A DNA stretch of 64,000 nt from Ailanthus altissimus (GCA_946807835.1 OX327697.1:1689001-1753000); one strand, 5' to 3'; shown: positions 45,285 to 57,825, counted from the first letter of the stretch. Notes: generated by a model from the sequence alone, not told the origin. Translations and numbers: made by a program.

Positions 45285-46279
45285 TTCTCCCCTACAAAAT
45301 TCACGCAACGCCCTCATCGCGTCTTTGTTAAAAATTGCGCACCTTGTTCTTCAATATGCCTCTGTGCACTCTCGTATTTTTAGCGTGCATCAATATCAGG
45401 TTCCCTTTTTCACTTGACAAAGTACTCACGCCTTGGAGGTGAATTTGTCTTCTGCACTGTTCGTCCGTCACGGATGAGTTTCGCTCCTATCTCATCCTAT
45501 GTGGAAATTCCTAAAGGACCCTGTTTCTGCTCCGTGTCTCCTATACCCCTTCGGTACAGCTTCCAATAGCTCTCGGGAAACACTAGATGCAACTGTTATC
45601 TCGAAGGTATCCTCACCTTATGCGAGACATTGCCAACCCTTTTGGCAATAGGAAATGGCCCATCGTCCCTACGATCAAAGCCCTTGTGAAGTGGGTGTGC
45701 TGTCTTGCATTGTGGGGAAGTATCATCTCCATCACCAAGTCTCTCGCACAATGCTTGACATGCCGCTGCTTGTCTCTACCCTACTTTTTATGCTGAAAGC
45801 GCACACCATGTGACGCCTCAAGTTATTGAGCGACACCCACACTCGAAAACTCCTTGAGCTGCCCCCGTAACTCATCTAATCCCAGTTGAGGCATTTGCAC
45901 TGTAGTTGGAAGCGTAAACCTCAGCTCTAATTGTTTCCCATGCTTAGTAAAACCCGAATGTGGTTGCGCCGTGGTATAACAGTTGGCATGACCCTTTTGT
46001 GCTCCTCAAGCACTTTTGCAACCCTCGTTGGTAGCTTACCCTCGCTCCTTGTCGCCTTATCATCCATCTCCCTCACTGTGGCTGGATGTGCTTCTTCTTT
46101 GCGCTTAGCAACTTCCGTTAGTTGAATGGCGGAAAGGATCTTAGTATTGGCTTTTGGCTAAGATTGCTCACTCTTGGGCTTGTCTACCATCGGTATCATG
46201 TAAGGCCCTTCTTCTATGATGCACACGTAGTCATGTCAAGGAAGCAGCACCACGCCGTATTGCCTCAAGAACTCCATAT
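45285..46279 (-). pseudogene. Chromovirus pol 3' end with a chromodomain-like segment
   Basis: Next to the LTR (45300-45430, minus strand) a frame reads REYFVKWKREPDIDAR-stop-KYESA, resembling the chromodomain at the end of chromovirus integrases. From there to 46279 short minus-strand frames (EEHKRVMPTVIPRR; MIPMVDKPKSEQS) look like degraded polyprotein from the region around the protease. The region is too broken to assign residue by residue. Confidence 0.6.
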
Positions 46280-46284
46280 CTAAC

Positions 46285-48459
46285 TGTTGGGAGTTAATTA
46301 TTCTAGGGTGTTTACATGTAGGTCTTGTGTTTAACAACAATATATACATATCTCATACATATAATGAAGCAGCAGAAGCTTAAAAATATTATAGTAAACA
46401 CAATCATTACATATTAAATCAATTAACAAATATGAAATTGAGAAATAACCCTTGAAGCCTTTGGATGGAGATTGTTGAAGTCCACCGAAATATAATCTTT
46501 GATCAATTCTAGTAATCAACAATGGTGAGTTTGATTATCTAGAATGACAGCCTTTGATCCAGCAGAAGTTTAACAACTTAAACTTATGTTCTTGATTTTT
46601 TCTTTTGATTAACACTTAATCAATTAATCAAAACCTATTTTGCTAAATTGGTTTTATGCCTTATAAAAGAAAATAATGAATTCAACTCTTGAATCCATTA
46701 ATTAAAAAATAATTTCTCTTTTCTCTCTTTGTAATGGCTGGTCAATTTTTTGCAAAATGAAAACTTAACAAACTTTTTGAATTTAATTTACATTTGTCTT
46801 ATTTATACAAATGAATTTAATTTCAATTTATAACACTTAATTTCAATTTGAATTTAACCTAACCTAATTATAGTTAACTCTTAACTCTAATTAGGTTAAA
46901 TGAACATTTAAATATTCTAACTATAGTTAACACTTAACTCTAGTTAGGTTAAAGAACATTTAAATATTTTAACTATAGTTAACTAACTTAACCATGGTTA
47001 GGTTAACTTTTACTTAACCATTAAGTATAATTAATCTAACTTAACCAAATGGTTAACTTTTAACCTTAGTTAAACTAAAATTATTTATTTAATAATTAAA
47101 TAAATAAATATTTATTTGAATTATTTAACAATTAAATAATTATTAAGTAACATTATATTTATGTCCTTATTAGGTTATCAAGTTAACTTAAAGTGGGTCC
47201 CAGCATCTGACCATATACTTTAGTTAACTTAACCTTAGTAAATTGCTGGATTTTATTGTATTGAACTATTTAATATGGTATGTTACCTAAGTGCTCAAAG
47301 AGTACATTTCATATTGGGACTCCATAGGTCTACGCCTAATTCATCAAATGGAACTATTTCATAAGTCCGTGATCGATGCCCCATGCACACGTTACGGATA
47401 TCACAAATTAGCGCGTTAGACCATACATGTTGAGATTACTACATATTCGTATAATCCTTCCATCATTATATCCTAGATGAACGGGATATAGATCATTACC
47501 ATCAAATCCCGATAATTTCATCCGTTACTTTATCTCTAGATTCGTATCTTAATGAACGATATACGTAAACACTTTTACTATAATGTTCGAACCTGTAGGA
47601 AAATCTTTTCCCAAGTTGATTGCTTACGGCCATAAGACTTTACAAGATACAATCTTGAAGTTTCGGATATACAACCTATCTATGTGAGCTAGCGGATCCC
47701 ATATCTATGCACACTGAACTCCATGAGCATCGGACCATACCCAGCGACACGTAACGGTCAGACCATAAAATGTCTCTAACATATGTAGAACCAAAGTATG
47801 GTGGATCTCCCACAAGCCCACCGTGGCGCTCAGGTCGAAGGACCACAAATACTACTTAACTCGAGAGGACCTTCCTTTGACAGTTTCATAGGATATCTAT
47901 TGGGGTTCTCATGAGTCTGTTCAGTATCCAGTCCTAACTGAATACCTGTATGTCTATATGAACTTCATCCAAGCTCATGGTTAACTAAGAATAATCATCT
48001 GTACAATACAGATATAGACATACACTAATCTTTATTATTGAGTTTCACTGATAGAACCCTCATTGGTGAACATAGATCAGGAACTCTTTATTTGAGAAGA
48101 TACTTACATAATGACATTTCTTAGTTTCTATTGCAACTCTTTGTAACTTTGTCATTACTAGTAGATTCTCAGGTCTTTGTCACATTATAGATTAGGTTCT
48201 AACTCTTTAGATCTCGCTGGCTATTATAACCTGCTAATTCTTAGCATTTATAACTATCAGCTTTGCTAACTCTTAGCCCTAGTCTAAACTTCTTTAAACC
48301 ATATATGAACTTATTTAGATCATATCATGTCTATAATATTACAAGCTTAATTACTATTTAATAAAGGTTATTAGCGATTTATTAAAATATTCATTGTATA
48401 AATATTACAAAATAAATATTCATACAAACAGGGATGGTGCGTAAGCACAAACCTTAACA
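46285..48459 (-). mobile_element. Solo LTR (2175 bp) inside the chromovirus
   Basis: On the plus strand it starts TGTTGGGAGTTAATTATTC and ends AAACCTTAACA. The perfect 5-bp duplication CTAAC flanks it (46280-46284 and 48460-48464). It has no ORF, primer site or internal region, so it is best read as a solo LTR. The TG...CA ends fit either strand, and minus is a guess. Its 46850-47240 part is packed with GTTAAC- and TTAACC-type words. Confidence 0.85.
46850..47240. repeat. GTTAAC/TTAACC-rich tract in the solo LTR
   Basis: Two imperfect units of about 66 bp ('aggttaaa.gaacatttaaatatt.taactatagttaac') are followed by dense TTAACC, GGTTAA and GTTAAC words, including the palindrome ttaaccatggttaa (46989-47002). 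It is clearly non-random. Confidence 0.7.
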
Positions 48460-48464
48460 CTAAC

Positions 48465-48700
48465 ACCACATCAAAATCATTAAAAGGTGCTACATGAGAA
48501 ATTTACATTGATGTGCCATTTTCCTAGGTGGATATCGACCTCTCGAACCACCCTATCTAGTGGCTTGGTCGCAGCGTTTACTGATTTGAGGAATCCCTCA
48601 TCGTTTTCTACGTAAAGTCCCAAGCGTTTTGTCTCTGTATGCTTAATGACGTTGTATGTCGCGCCTGTATCTATCAGCATTTGAGTCTTTTATGCAGTTG
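48465..48700 (-). pseudogene. Chromovirus protease fragment
   Basis: The minus strand from 48680 reads MLIDTGATYNVIKHTETKRL, the aspartic protease DTGA motif, and continues to VVREVDIHLGKWHINVNF. It is cut by the solo LTR and has an in-frame stop before the usual end. Confidence 0.82.
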
Positions 48701-50043
48701 ATGTAGGCTGTAACATACATGAGCACCTTTTCCGTTGGCGCGCTGGCACTCTGCTTGAACTTTATTGTGTTGAGCAGCTGCAAACACCCCATTTGACCTT
48801 ATTCGCAAGCCTCGTGTGCCGTAATTATTGCGTTGAGAGCCTTCTTTTTCGGACAGTCCTTAACCCAGTGATCCCCATTACAAAGGAAACAGCTTGTCTT
48901 CGGTCCATTCCTTCTATGATCGTTACGCTTCTATTTTTCCCATTTGAGCAGTTTACTTTTCTCCTCCTCATCCTTCGAAGGATAAAACTCTTTGGTGCCC
49001 CCACCTTTGCTGTGATTAGGTCTCGAATGCTTGGACTTTCCTGAGTCACCCTTGTGGTAATTCATGAGCGTTTCTGCCAATGTGATAGCGTTAGATATTC
49101 TCGTCACCCCACACTGCTTTAACTCATTGGATGCCCATGTTTATAACCCATCCAAAAAATTGAGGAGCAAGTCCTCCTCGTTCATGTTGAGAATTTGGAG
49201 CATTAGCAGGGAGTACTCCTCCATGTATTCGCTGATGGACTTGGTTTACTTTAATTTCTTTAACCGATTTCAAGCGTCGTGCGCCACATTCTTCAAATAG
49301 AACTGGCACTTCAGCTCCCGTTGCAATTTTGTCCAGGTGTTGATTGTGTAGGTACCCTTGTGTATCTCCTCACTTTTTCTGCGCCACCATAGAATTGCAT
49401 GATCAGAAAGATATAAGGTTGCAGTATTTACCTTGTCTTCATCCTACATACCTATGGCGTCGAAGTATCTTTTCATTTTCCAAAAGTAGTTATCGAGCTC
49501 CTTGGTGTTCCACTTACTGTTGAACTCCTTCAGTTTAGGAGCCTTAACTCTTGGCGCCTCTTGAGCAGCAACAGACCCATTCACCACTGCTCGCTTGCAC
49601 AACACCACGTCTTCCTTGACAGCGTCAAAACCTCTACGCAGCTCCTCCTTTTGGGCTTTAAATTTGTCAATGGTGGCATATACCTTCTCTTGAAAAGCCT
49701 TGATCCAGTCATGTTGTTGCTCAGCGTAACTATTGATGGATGTATCGATGAAAGAGCGCATCTCGTCCTCTTGAGTGTCGAGTCCCACCTTGAGCTTCTC
49801 TACTTGCTGTTCCAACTCCCTAAAATGATCCGTCACCTTTCCCACAGCACCATCGAGTATCTTTACCATATTCCCCAACTCATGGCATGGATCGATAGAC
49901 TTGTCGTAAGGTATACTGTCGTGCCTCTTAGCTTTAGGGTCCCTATCTCTCTCTTTAGTCAACTCCGATGACGTTGCAGCGTCATTCCCTATCTTCTTTA
50001 AACTCGCTCTGATACTAAATGTCATGGACCCTTCGAGAACCAT
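48700..50043 (-). pseudogene. Chromovirus gag
   Basis: A minus-strand open stretch (50043-49444, 199 residues) starts at the primer site. It carries a long heptad-like helical region (HFRELEQQVEKLKVGLDTQE and beyond, probably a coiled coil) and ends in the gag core (KLKEFNSKWNTKELDNYFWK). After a stop, fragments continue the gag domain (TATLYLSDHAILWWRRKSEE; NRLKKLKQTKSISEYMEEY). A CCHC knuckle, CFLCNGDHWVKDC, lies near 48860-48900. Confidence 0.8.
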
Positions 50044-50519
50044 GCGGCCTTAGACGCGTTGCGAGTTAAGCAGCCAAGAAAACTACACAAAGAAGAGAAG
50101 AAACACGCACACAACTTGTTTGAGAAAATGCTTTCTATATTGTTGAAGAGAAACACAAGCTATGAGATTATTATGTTATGTTGTGTGCTTTGTACAACTG
50201 AGGGTCTCTCATTTATATACTAACAACCTTATACAATCGATGAATGAGATTTAAATTATCTAACGGTGTATATACAAGATGGAATAATATGCCCTAAAAT
50301 ATTTCTAGATGCCATCACATATGCTATGAAATATTCGCCTTCCAAATTAGGGTTAACAAGCCTAATAAGTCACGGGCTTGGCCCAAATATTTACCTATAT
50401 TAGCAGGTCTTTTAGAAGTTCCAGCCCGCGAACCATTCCAGTATCCCACATAGCCTCTAAGAGACTTTATTGCGCACCAAGTGTTCGAGAAAATGCTTGA
50501 GAACACTTGGGGTGTGACA
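50020..50519 (-). repeat. Chromovirus 5' LTR
   Basis: It pairs with 44786-45284 and begins TGTCATGG and ends GGTGTGACA on the plus strand. The adjoining primer site 'gctctgatacta' (50006-50017) fixes the orientation as minus. Confidence 0.9.
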
Positions 50520-50736
50520 CAAATAACAAGGTTTCCTCCAACAAACGTACAATAGCTAGAAGTTGACCTTCTACCTATTGTACTAATAGCCCAATCTGCA
50601 TTTATATAAACTTCAATTTGTAAATGGCCATGCTTTCCAAACAATAGACCATTCCTCTGAGATCTCTTTAAGTACCTTAGGATTCTATATGCTGTCTCAA
50701 AGTGGTATGGACCTCGTGCATGCATAAATTGACTTA
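50520..50736 (-). pseudogene. Copia B RNase H, N-terminal part
   Basis: The minus strand reads MVSQFMHARGPYHFETAYRI, LRYLKRSQRNGLLFGKHGHL, then STSSYCTFVGGNLV, where the chromovirus interrupts it. Confidence 0.88.
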
Positions 50737-50741
50737 CCATG

Positions 50742-51233
50742 TGTTACAAATATAGCCTAGATTTCAAGAATCAACCCAATATATAAAGAATCAAACAAAC
50801 AGATCACATACATACAAGAACACTGAGATTATAGTGGTTCAGTCACTCAACCGTGACCTATATCTATTTGAGCTCAACAATAAGCCCGATTTGCACTATA
50901 ATGGTGCACAAAGTACAACACTAGAGATTATAAGAATGACCATACACGATTTACAACCAAGCTATTAACAATGAAAATTTCCAAGAATCCTAACCCTAGC
51001 CTGCGAGAGAGAAACAGAGAGAAAACCTTAAAAGACTCGAGAAGAAGGCAATAATATTCACATAATTCTCAAATCAACCCAACAATACATATATATTGTA
51101 ACCTCAAAACGGCACTATATAACCTAGGGTTACAACCCTTACACTTACAAAGACTAATATACACTCGCTAGCCAGAATGACTTTTATGCCCTTAAACATA
51201 AAATGAAATTACTTTGGAAACCATTTTTCTATA
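50742..51233. mobile_element. Short LTR-like insertion (492 bp) in copia B RT
   Basis: The sequence from TGTTACAAATATAGCC to TTTTTCTATA splits the copia frame (FTVSMV to one side, SQFMHARG to the other) and is flanked by the exact 5-bp duplication CCATG (50737-50741 and 51234-51238). The 'atagtggttcagtcactcaacc' block near 50832 is typical of copia LTRs. The 3' end lacks the usual CA, probably through mutation. It is a solo LTR or TRIM relic. Confidence 0.8.
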
Positions 51234-51238
51234 CCATG

Positions 51239-53420
51239 CTTACTGTAAATGCAATATTTGTGGCAAGTATGTGACAAATAAATCATTCTACCAATAAGTC
51301 ACTGAAATTGTTCCTTGTTCTTTACATATCTAGGTTTGGCATGTTGGAGTTTCAAATTAAGTTTAATTGGTATCTCTATTGCTTTGCAATCGAGTAGACC
51401 TGTCTCTTTAAGAAGATCAAGTACATATTTTCGTTAAGATATAAATATGCCCCCTTTTGACCTAGAAAAATCCATTTCGAAGAAGTACTTTAAGGCCATT
51501 ATGTTTTTAATTTCAAAGTCATTAGTAAGAACCCTTTTAAATCTATTAAGCTCAACATGATCATCATATGTCAATATTATATCATCATATACACAATTAA
51601 AATAACAATCTTTCCTTATTTTAAGTGCTTATAGAATAAAGTATGATTAGATTAACTTTGAGTATATCCACGACCTTTCATAGTTTTCCTAAATCGTTCA
51701 AATCACGCTTTGGGAGATTGTTTAAGGCCATACAAGAATGTTTTTAATCTACATTCTTTTTTTACACCCAAAAGTTCTTCAAATCCCGGTGGTAAGTTCA
51801 TAAGAACTTCCTCCTTTAAATCTTTATTTAAGAATGTGTTTTTTAAAATCTAGCTGGTGTAAGGTTCAACTAAGACTAACGGGTAAGGATAGTAAGACAC
51901 AGATTGAATTAATCTTTAGGACTAAAGCAAATGTCTCATAATAGTCAATACCATGTGTATGCGTAAATCCTTTTGCTACTAAATGCACCTTGTACCTTTC
52001 TGTACTTTTATCAACTCTACAGTTAATTATAAACACCCATTACATCCTATTGTCTTTTTCTCCTTTGGTAAGTTAACTATTTTCGAAGTCCAATTCTTTT
52101 TTAGAGCATTCATCTCTTATAAAACTATTGATTTCTAATCTAGATTATCTAGGGCTTCCTGAATAGTTCTTGGGATAGACAAGTTAGAGATTTTAGAGGT
52201 AAAGGCTTTATGTGACTCAGAAAGTCTATAGTAAAAAACATATTTAGAGATATGGTGTTCTATATAGGTTTAGACTCTCTTTCTAAGTACTACAGGTCTA
52301 TCTAGATTACTAATACTACGAATAAAATATGAAAAAAAAAGATCAAAGATACCAGAAGTAATAGAAGGACTATTGCTTAGAAAGAGTGATTGGTTTTGTG
52401 CCAGAGTTGTATGCGCTTCTTTATTTTATTGATAAGTACTCACTTAAACATAAAGTTCTCAGGTAGAGTATTCACTTAAACATAAAGTTCTCAGGTAGGA
52501 TTAATGTGATTCTACATTAGTTTTTTCTTCCCCTATTTGTGAGTCACCTAAGTTCGAAAATGGTAGACTAGTATTGCCTCTATTTTCTTTATTTTGGTTA
52601 TCAATTTCTTAACGATTAAAGGAGTTGTCAAGATTTATTACCAAAAAAAAAAACGTTTAGGCATAGGAACAATTTTTTTCCAAAACCAAGCTTCATTATT
52701 CTCTATTATCTCCATCTAAAGATAGTTTTGTAGAAAATAAAGCTAACTTTCAATAAATGAGATATCTATACTAACGAATGTTTTTCTTGTGTTAGGTTAT
52801 AGTACTTATATCCCCTTTTATTTGGAGCATACACAATAATAAATACACAATTTTCTTCCTTAAGATTAAGTTTGAATTGAAGTCTACTAGATAGGTGAAT
52901 AAACACTGTGCACCCAAATATTTTCAATAGTAAATTAGAGAAAAGTCGACATTTAGAATATTTTTTTGAAACACTCTAAAGATGTAATGTATTTTAAAAT
53001 CCTAATCGACATTCTATTTATCAAATAAGATGCCACTAAAATTGCATATCCCTATAGATATTTTGGATCAAGCATAGAGAACATAATGATATGTGCAACT
53101 TCAAGTAAATATTTATTTTTTCTTTTAAAAATACCATTTTGTTGGGGAGTGTCACTACAAGTAGATTGATGTTGAACCCTTTTTCTTTCAAAAACTTTCC
53201 CAAGACTTGGTTGAAATACTTAGTTCTATTATCAAAATGAAGGATTTATATTTTTGTTTGAAACTGGTTTTCAACCATAATGAAAAAAAAAAATTGAACA
53301 AATTTTTAACTTCAGATTTATCATTCATCAAATATACCCAACACAGCCGATTGTGATCATCTATAAAAGTTACAAACCATCTTTTTTTTTCAAAGGATGT
53401 GGTTATTTTTTAAGGACCTT
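51239..53420 (-). pseudogene. Copia B RT and integrase, heavily broken
   Basis: Minus-strand fragments of RT (51239 to about 52150), for example TYDDHVELNRFKRVLTNDFE and LLKETGLLD, are followed by integrase pieces upstream. No ORF longer than about 60 codons remains. Two near-identical 28-bp units ('tattcacttaaacataaagttctcaggta', about 52436-52498) form a small tandem duplication. Confidence 0.7.
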
Positions 53421-54490
53421 AAACATCACTATGAATCAAGTAAAATGATTTTAAGGTACAATATGTTTTTGGTTTGTAAATAGTACGATGGTTTTTTTTA
53501 TGAATGACAACTTTCACATTGAAAGGATGAGTAATCAACATTTTATATAGAGTAAGAAATAGATATTTCAAAAAATAACTAGGATGACCTAGTCTAAGAT
53601 GCCAAGTCATTATTTGTTCATTAACAAAGAGAGAACTAACATTAGTACTAAATCCTTCAGCTTGTTTATTTCGAAGGATGTTGTCATCAAAGTAATATAG
53701 ACCATCCACCATTTTAGGACTGTTAATCATCATCCCTGTGCTCAATCCTAAAAATCACTGTGCGAATAGAAAAAGTAACATGACAATTAGAATCTTTTAA
53801 GAGTTGATTCATAGATAAGAGATTACATGTAAGATTAAGGACATAAAAGATAGATTTTAGCATGATTTTTTTTAAAAATTTGATGGAACCTTTTCTTACA
53901 AAAGATGAAAATTTTTCATATGCAATTCTAACTTTTTTATTACCAAAACAAGGTAAATAAGAATGACATACATGTGAGAGATTAGTTATATGATCAGAGG
54001 CACCCGGTTCAATCATTTAAGGCGAATGACTAGAATGACACAAGAGAACACTAGAGTTGCTACTTGTTTGAGCCAAAGAAATATTAGGAATACTGGGCTC
54101 TTGATTGCATTTCAACAGCCTCAGAAGTTGATTTATCTGCTCTTTACTGGAAGGGCCATCATTAGCTTTATTTCAAGAGCAGATCGATTTTTTGGCTTGT
54201 TGCTCTTCCAATTAGTAGGTTTAACATGAATCTTCTAGCATGTCTCGTGTGTATGGCGAGGTTTGTTATAGAAATAACACCATATTTGAGGCTTGTCCTC
54301 AGTTCTGCATTGGCTATTTGAAGTTTTACTTAGATTCGCTTCAATAACAACTAAAGCAAAATTTTCAATTGGTGCAATAGCCTTTTTTTTTTGCCGAGCA
54401 TAAAAGACATAATAGAAGGCTAGGGTTTAAAAAACAAAGAATAAGTCCTTAAAAAAATTTAGAGAAAAAAAACTTGTTTTGATACAAAAT
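53419..54490 (-). pseudogene. Copia B pre-integrase, protease and gag end
   Basis: The minus strand encodes GAG_pre-integrase (MTWHLRLGHPSYFLKYLF), the protease start MIEPGASDHITNLSHVCHSY with the catalytic Asp replaced as in the left copy, and upstream a knuckle region. A decayed Met primer site (gttttgatacaaa, about 54476-54488) adjoins the LTR. Confidence 0.83.
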
Positions 54491-54761
54491 TGATGACTAT
54501 AGAGACATTGTATATTTCATCTTAGAAAATATATTACAAGAAGAGACCTTTATATAAGCTACAAATCTATTTTACATAAAAAGATATGACATATATAAAG
54601 AATATGATTATATGACTTATGTAAGGAATATGTCTATAGGACCTATATAAGGAATATATCTTATATGAAGGAAATATTACTTATACAAGATATACTGTCT
54701 ATACAAAAAATACTACTTATATAAGAAGGATTCTCACCCGAATATTCCTTTTTCCAATACA
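54491..54761 (-). repeat. Copia B 5' LTR
   Basis: This 271-bp LTR pairs with 44142-44392. The plus-strand end 'ccaataca' gives the minus-strand start TGTATTGG. Confidence 0.8.
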
Positions 54762-54806
54762 AGGAATAGATAATTGACATTTTTTTTTAATTTAATCATA
54801 TCTCAG

Positions 54807-56083
54807 GTGCCATCCCTCAAGAAATTAGGAGCCTAAAAAATCAGGTCAGGGTGTATTTGAGTTGTAACAATCTTACTGATCTATTCCTCCTACTCTTGGT
54901 CATTTAACCAAGTTAAGATATTTGGATTTGTTTGAGAACAGCCTTGTTAGTCCAATCCCTTCATCTATTGGTCATTTAACCCAGCTGACTTCTTTAGAAC
55001 TGTTCTCAAACTAAATCAATGGCTCTATTCCTTTGGAAATTGGGAATTTGCATGATCTTAGTTTGTAAACCTGTGCTGTAAAAACCTTAGTGGTCCAATC
55101 CCTTCAACTATAGGTAACTTAACCAACTTGATATCTTTGTTACTTCATTCCAATAAAATCCATGGTGTGTTGCCTCCAGAAATTGGTAATCTAAAGAATT
55201 TGAACTCTCTGTCTCTGAGTAATAACAACATAATTGGACATGTTCCTCCAACTATTTAACCAAGATGAGACATTTGTATCTTGATTTCAACTGGTTAAAT
55301 GGCTCGATTTCACTGAAAATAGGGAGCTTAAACAGTCTAATCATCATAGACCAGTCAGGAAATCACATTTCTGGCACTATACCACAAGATCTCACCCAGC
55401 TATCTCGAGTGACTTTTGTTCTCAACCTTTCTTCAAACCTACTTTCTCGTCAAATACCATTTACAATTGGAGGAATCTTCAAACTTGAACAGCTAGACCT
55501 TTCTAATAACAAACTTACTGGTCCTATTCCAACTGGGATTGTGGACTGCAGGCAGCTGAAGAAATTGATATTGAGCAACAATAGTTTAAGTGGACGCATT
55601 TAATTGGATATTAGCAAACTTTAAAAACTAAGTTTTCTTGATTTGAGATACATCTTTTTCAATGAGACAATACCTTACCCACTAGGAGAAGCACCAATCT
55701 AAGAATATTTGTATCTTTCACACAATAACCTTTCTGGCACCATTCTTGAATCAATCAATAGAATGCTTTACTTATAGTTGCCATACAATAATTTGGAGGG
55801 TGAAATCCCAATTAACTTGTGGTATACACACGCAGCTCAGCAATTTATAGGAAATAAATGTTTATGTGGTCAAGTTAGTCGTGGCTTTCCTCCTTGCCCC
55901 ACCCCTCTTGCACTTCAACCTTCTATGGCAAGTAATTTTTTTGTTAAACCCCGAAAGACGATCATTCGTTTTGTTATAATTTTTCTTCTTGTAACTACAT
56001 TTCTTACCTTCTTAATTTTAGGAATCTTCTTTCTTGTTAAATGCGAGAGCAAAAAAGCTTTACTTGAATTTAGATCCTTCTAA
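54807..56083 (+). pseudogene. LRR receptor-kinase pseudogene 2 (MIK2-like family)
   Basis: It starts exactly at an exon-2 acceptor (ATCTCAG/GTGCC), the same position as 42281 in pseudogene 1; exon 1 is not present. Leucine-rich repeats follow in broken frames: LYLDFNWLNGSISLKIGSLN, LEQLDLSNNKLTGPIPTGIV, LKKLILSNNSLSGRI-stop. Then comes the paired-cysteine region (CLCGQVSRGFPPCP) and a membrane segment (IIRFVIIFLLVTTFLTFLIL). It stops at 56083 soon after the membrane segment; no kinase domain follows. Confidence 0.85.
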
Positions 56084-56869
56084 AGCCGCGGCCCCAAGGC
56101 CTGGAGATACGTCCTTCCCATGTTTCATGCCCTTCTTTATTTTTGAATCTCTGTTTTCATCATTTTCTCATTCATCCTCTATGTTCTCGGCTTCGTGTTG
56201 ACTCCTTATTATTCTCTGACTCAAATCATAATTAAAAAAACCGATTTTGATTGTGAGGAATCAATGTAATAGTTGACCCAAAATTTGGTCATCTTAAAAT
56301 TCACGAGTTAATTTTTTTTTTTTAGAATCGAGATCGAGATTAACAAAAATAAAGATAACAAATATAGCAAGACATAATTTATAATGATTCATCTCAATAT
56401 GAACTTACTTCTATTTTATCAAACTTAATGAGCTCACTCATATGACATTATTGAGTAATAATTTTACATCACGATTAATAGAAATCATGGCCATTAGAGA
56501 GAAAATAAAATTGGAGAAGATAGGAGATAAAAGAAAATCACGTAATAGAGAGATTCATGTCCATGCCATTCTTTATTATTTAGTTCAATAATGTAGGGGT
56601 TGTAGAATCTGAAATCAATTAGGATATAACAAGACTTTCTCAATTAGAATTCACTTATTAGAGTTTTGCCAAAATAAACATAATAGTTTTCTTATTTGTT
56701 TGGGACTTTTGTTGTATAATTTTATTGAAATAAAGGCACTTAATACTCATTTAAGACTCTTTTTGGGTCTTGTAATAAATTGGGTTTATGCTAAAATCTA
56801 AGGAGAATAGTAATTAAGTTCAATAATTAATTGTTAACTAGATACCTTTAAGAGTTTTAATTCAATTGA
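56084..56869. other. Intergenic DNA after LRR pseudogene 2
   Basis: AT-rich, with a 'gccgcggccccaaggcctgg' GC island at 56086-56105. The kinase part of the pseudogene would be expected here but is absent. I see nothing else. Confidence 0.4.
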
Positions 56870-57389
56870 GGAAAAAGGACATACAGACCTCCAAATTATA
56901 ACAAAAGTCTCATACAAACCCTTATAATTTTAAAAGGGCCATTCAGACCTCGGTTAGAGGACAAATTTCATTTGAATTAATTGAAAAAATGAGAAAATTG
57001 TATTTTGATTATCAAAATGGTTAAAAGTACAAAATCCTTTGTAAGTGTTTTTAAATGAAATAATAAGATAAATATGCACTTGGAAAGAATTAAACCCAAA
57101 ACCTTTTGCTTAAAATTAAGCACCTTAACTATTAAACTACAAGCACTTTATTAATCCAAGACTTTTTTTTTTTAATAAATACACTAAAGGGACTGTGTAT
57201 ATGTTTTTAAAATAGAAGAATAAAAATATACATTTGGTGGGACTCAAACTCAAGACATTTGAGTGAAAATCTAATACTTTAACCATTAAGTTGCAAGCAA
57301 TTTATTGACAATAAATATAGCTACCTTTTATATATATATTATCAAAACATCTAGACAATGAATAAAATAACTGAAATTTAATATAAATT

Positions 57390-57720
57390 ACTAATAAAAT
57401 AAATTAATTTAAAGTGAATTAAATAAAAAAATTAAATTAAATGAAATAATTAATAGCTAAAATGAATTAAATAAATTAAATTTTAAATGAATTAAATTAA
57501 TTTTAAAATAAAATAAATTAATTAATTTTAAAATGAATTAAATAAATTAATTTTAAAATGAATTAAATTAATTAATTTTAAAATGAATTTAATTAATTAA
57601 TTTTAAAATAAAATAAAAAAATTAATTTTAAAATGAATCAAACAAATTAAATTTAACATGAAATTAAATAAATCAAATTTAAAATCAATTAAATAAATCA
57701 AATTTAAAATTAATAAAATG
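57390..57720. repeat. AT-rich tandem repeat at the foldback centre
   Basis: Repeats of 'aattaattttaaaatgaattaaat' type, roughly 30 bp each with many variants, fill the space between the two arms. Confidence 0.75.
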
Positions 57721-57825
57721 AATGAATTGGTGATCGATGGCTCCTTGATTAATTTTTCAATTTTTCAAAATTTCAATTTTAATTTATTAAATTTCAGTTA
57801 TTTTATTCATTATCCAGATGTCTTT

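Larger units (their letters stand above)
44786..50519 (-). mobile_element. Defective chromovirus (Ty3/gypsy) inside copia B
   Basis: The LTRs, 44786-45284 and 50020-50519 (about 500 bp), have TGTCA-type starts and TGACA or TGGCA ends. A Met primer site (50006-50017) lies beside the right LTR and a purine tract (AGGGGAGAA on the minus strand) beside the left. The copia RNase H frame resumes on the other side. The flanks ccaag (44781-44785) and caaat (50520-50524) match only at three of five bases, fitting an old insertion. The minus strand encodes gag, the start of the protease and, after a large gap, a chromodomain-like end. RT, RNase H and integrase cores are missing. Confidence 0.85.
44142..54761 (-). 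mobile_element. Copia B: decayed Ty1/copia element with three nested insertions
   Basis: The LTRs are at 44142-44392 and 54491-54761. Read on the minus strand from the right, they enclose a primer site, gag, protease, integrase, RT and RNase H. RNase H is split by the chromovirus 44786-50519: its front half lies at 50520-50736 and its tail at 44393-44780 (AVILIAHNLVFHDRTKHVEV, then a purine tract before the LTR). RT is split by the 50742-51233 insertion. All frames are broken. It lies between two LRR pseudogenes and abuts exon 2 of the second. Confidence 0.88.

Noticed and set aside
49561..49971. Plus-strand 136-residue open frame
   Set aside because: It is the complement of the chromovirus gag coiled-coil region; the minus strand carries the real domain.
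44786..50519. Independent host gene encoding a coiled-coil zinc-knuckle protein
   Set aside because: LTRs, a primer site and a purine tract bracket it, and the domains are gag, protease and chromodomain of one chromovirus.
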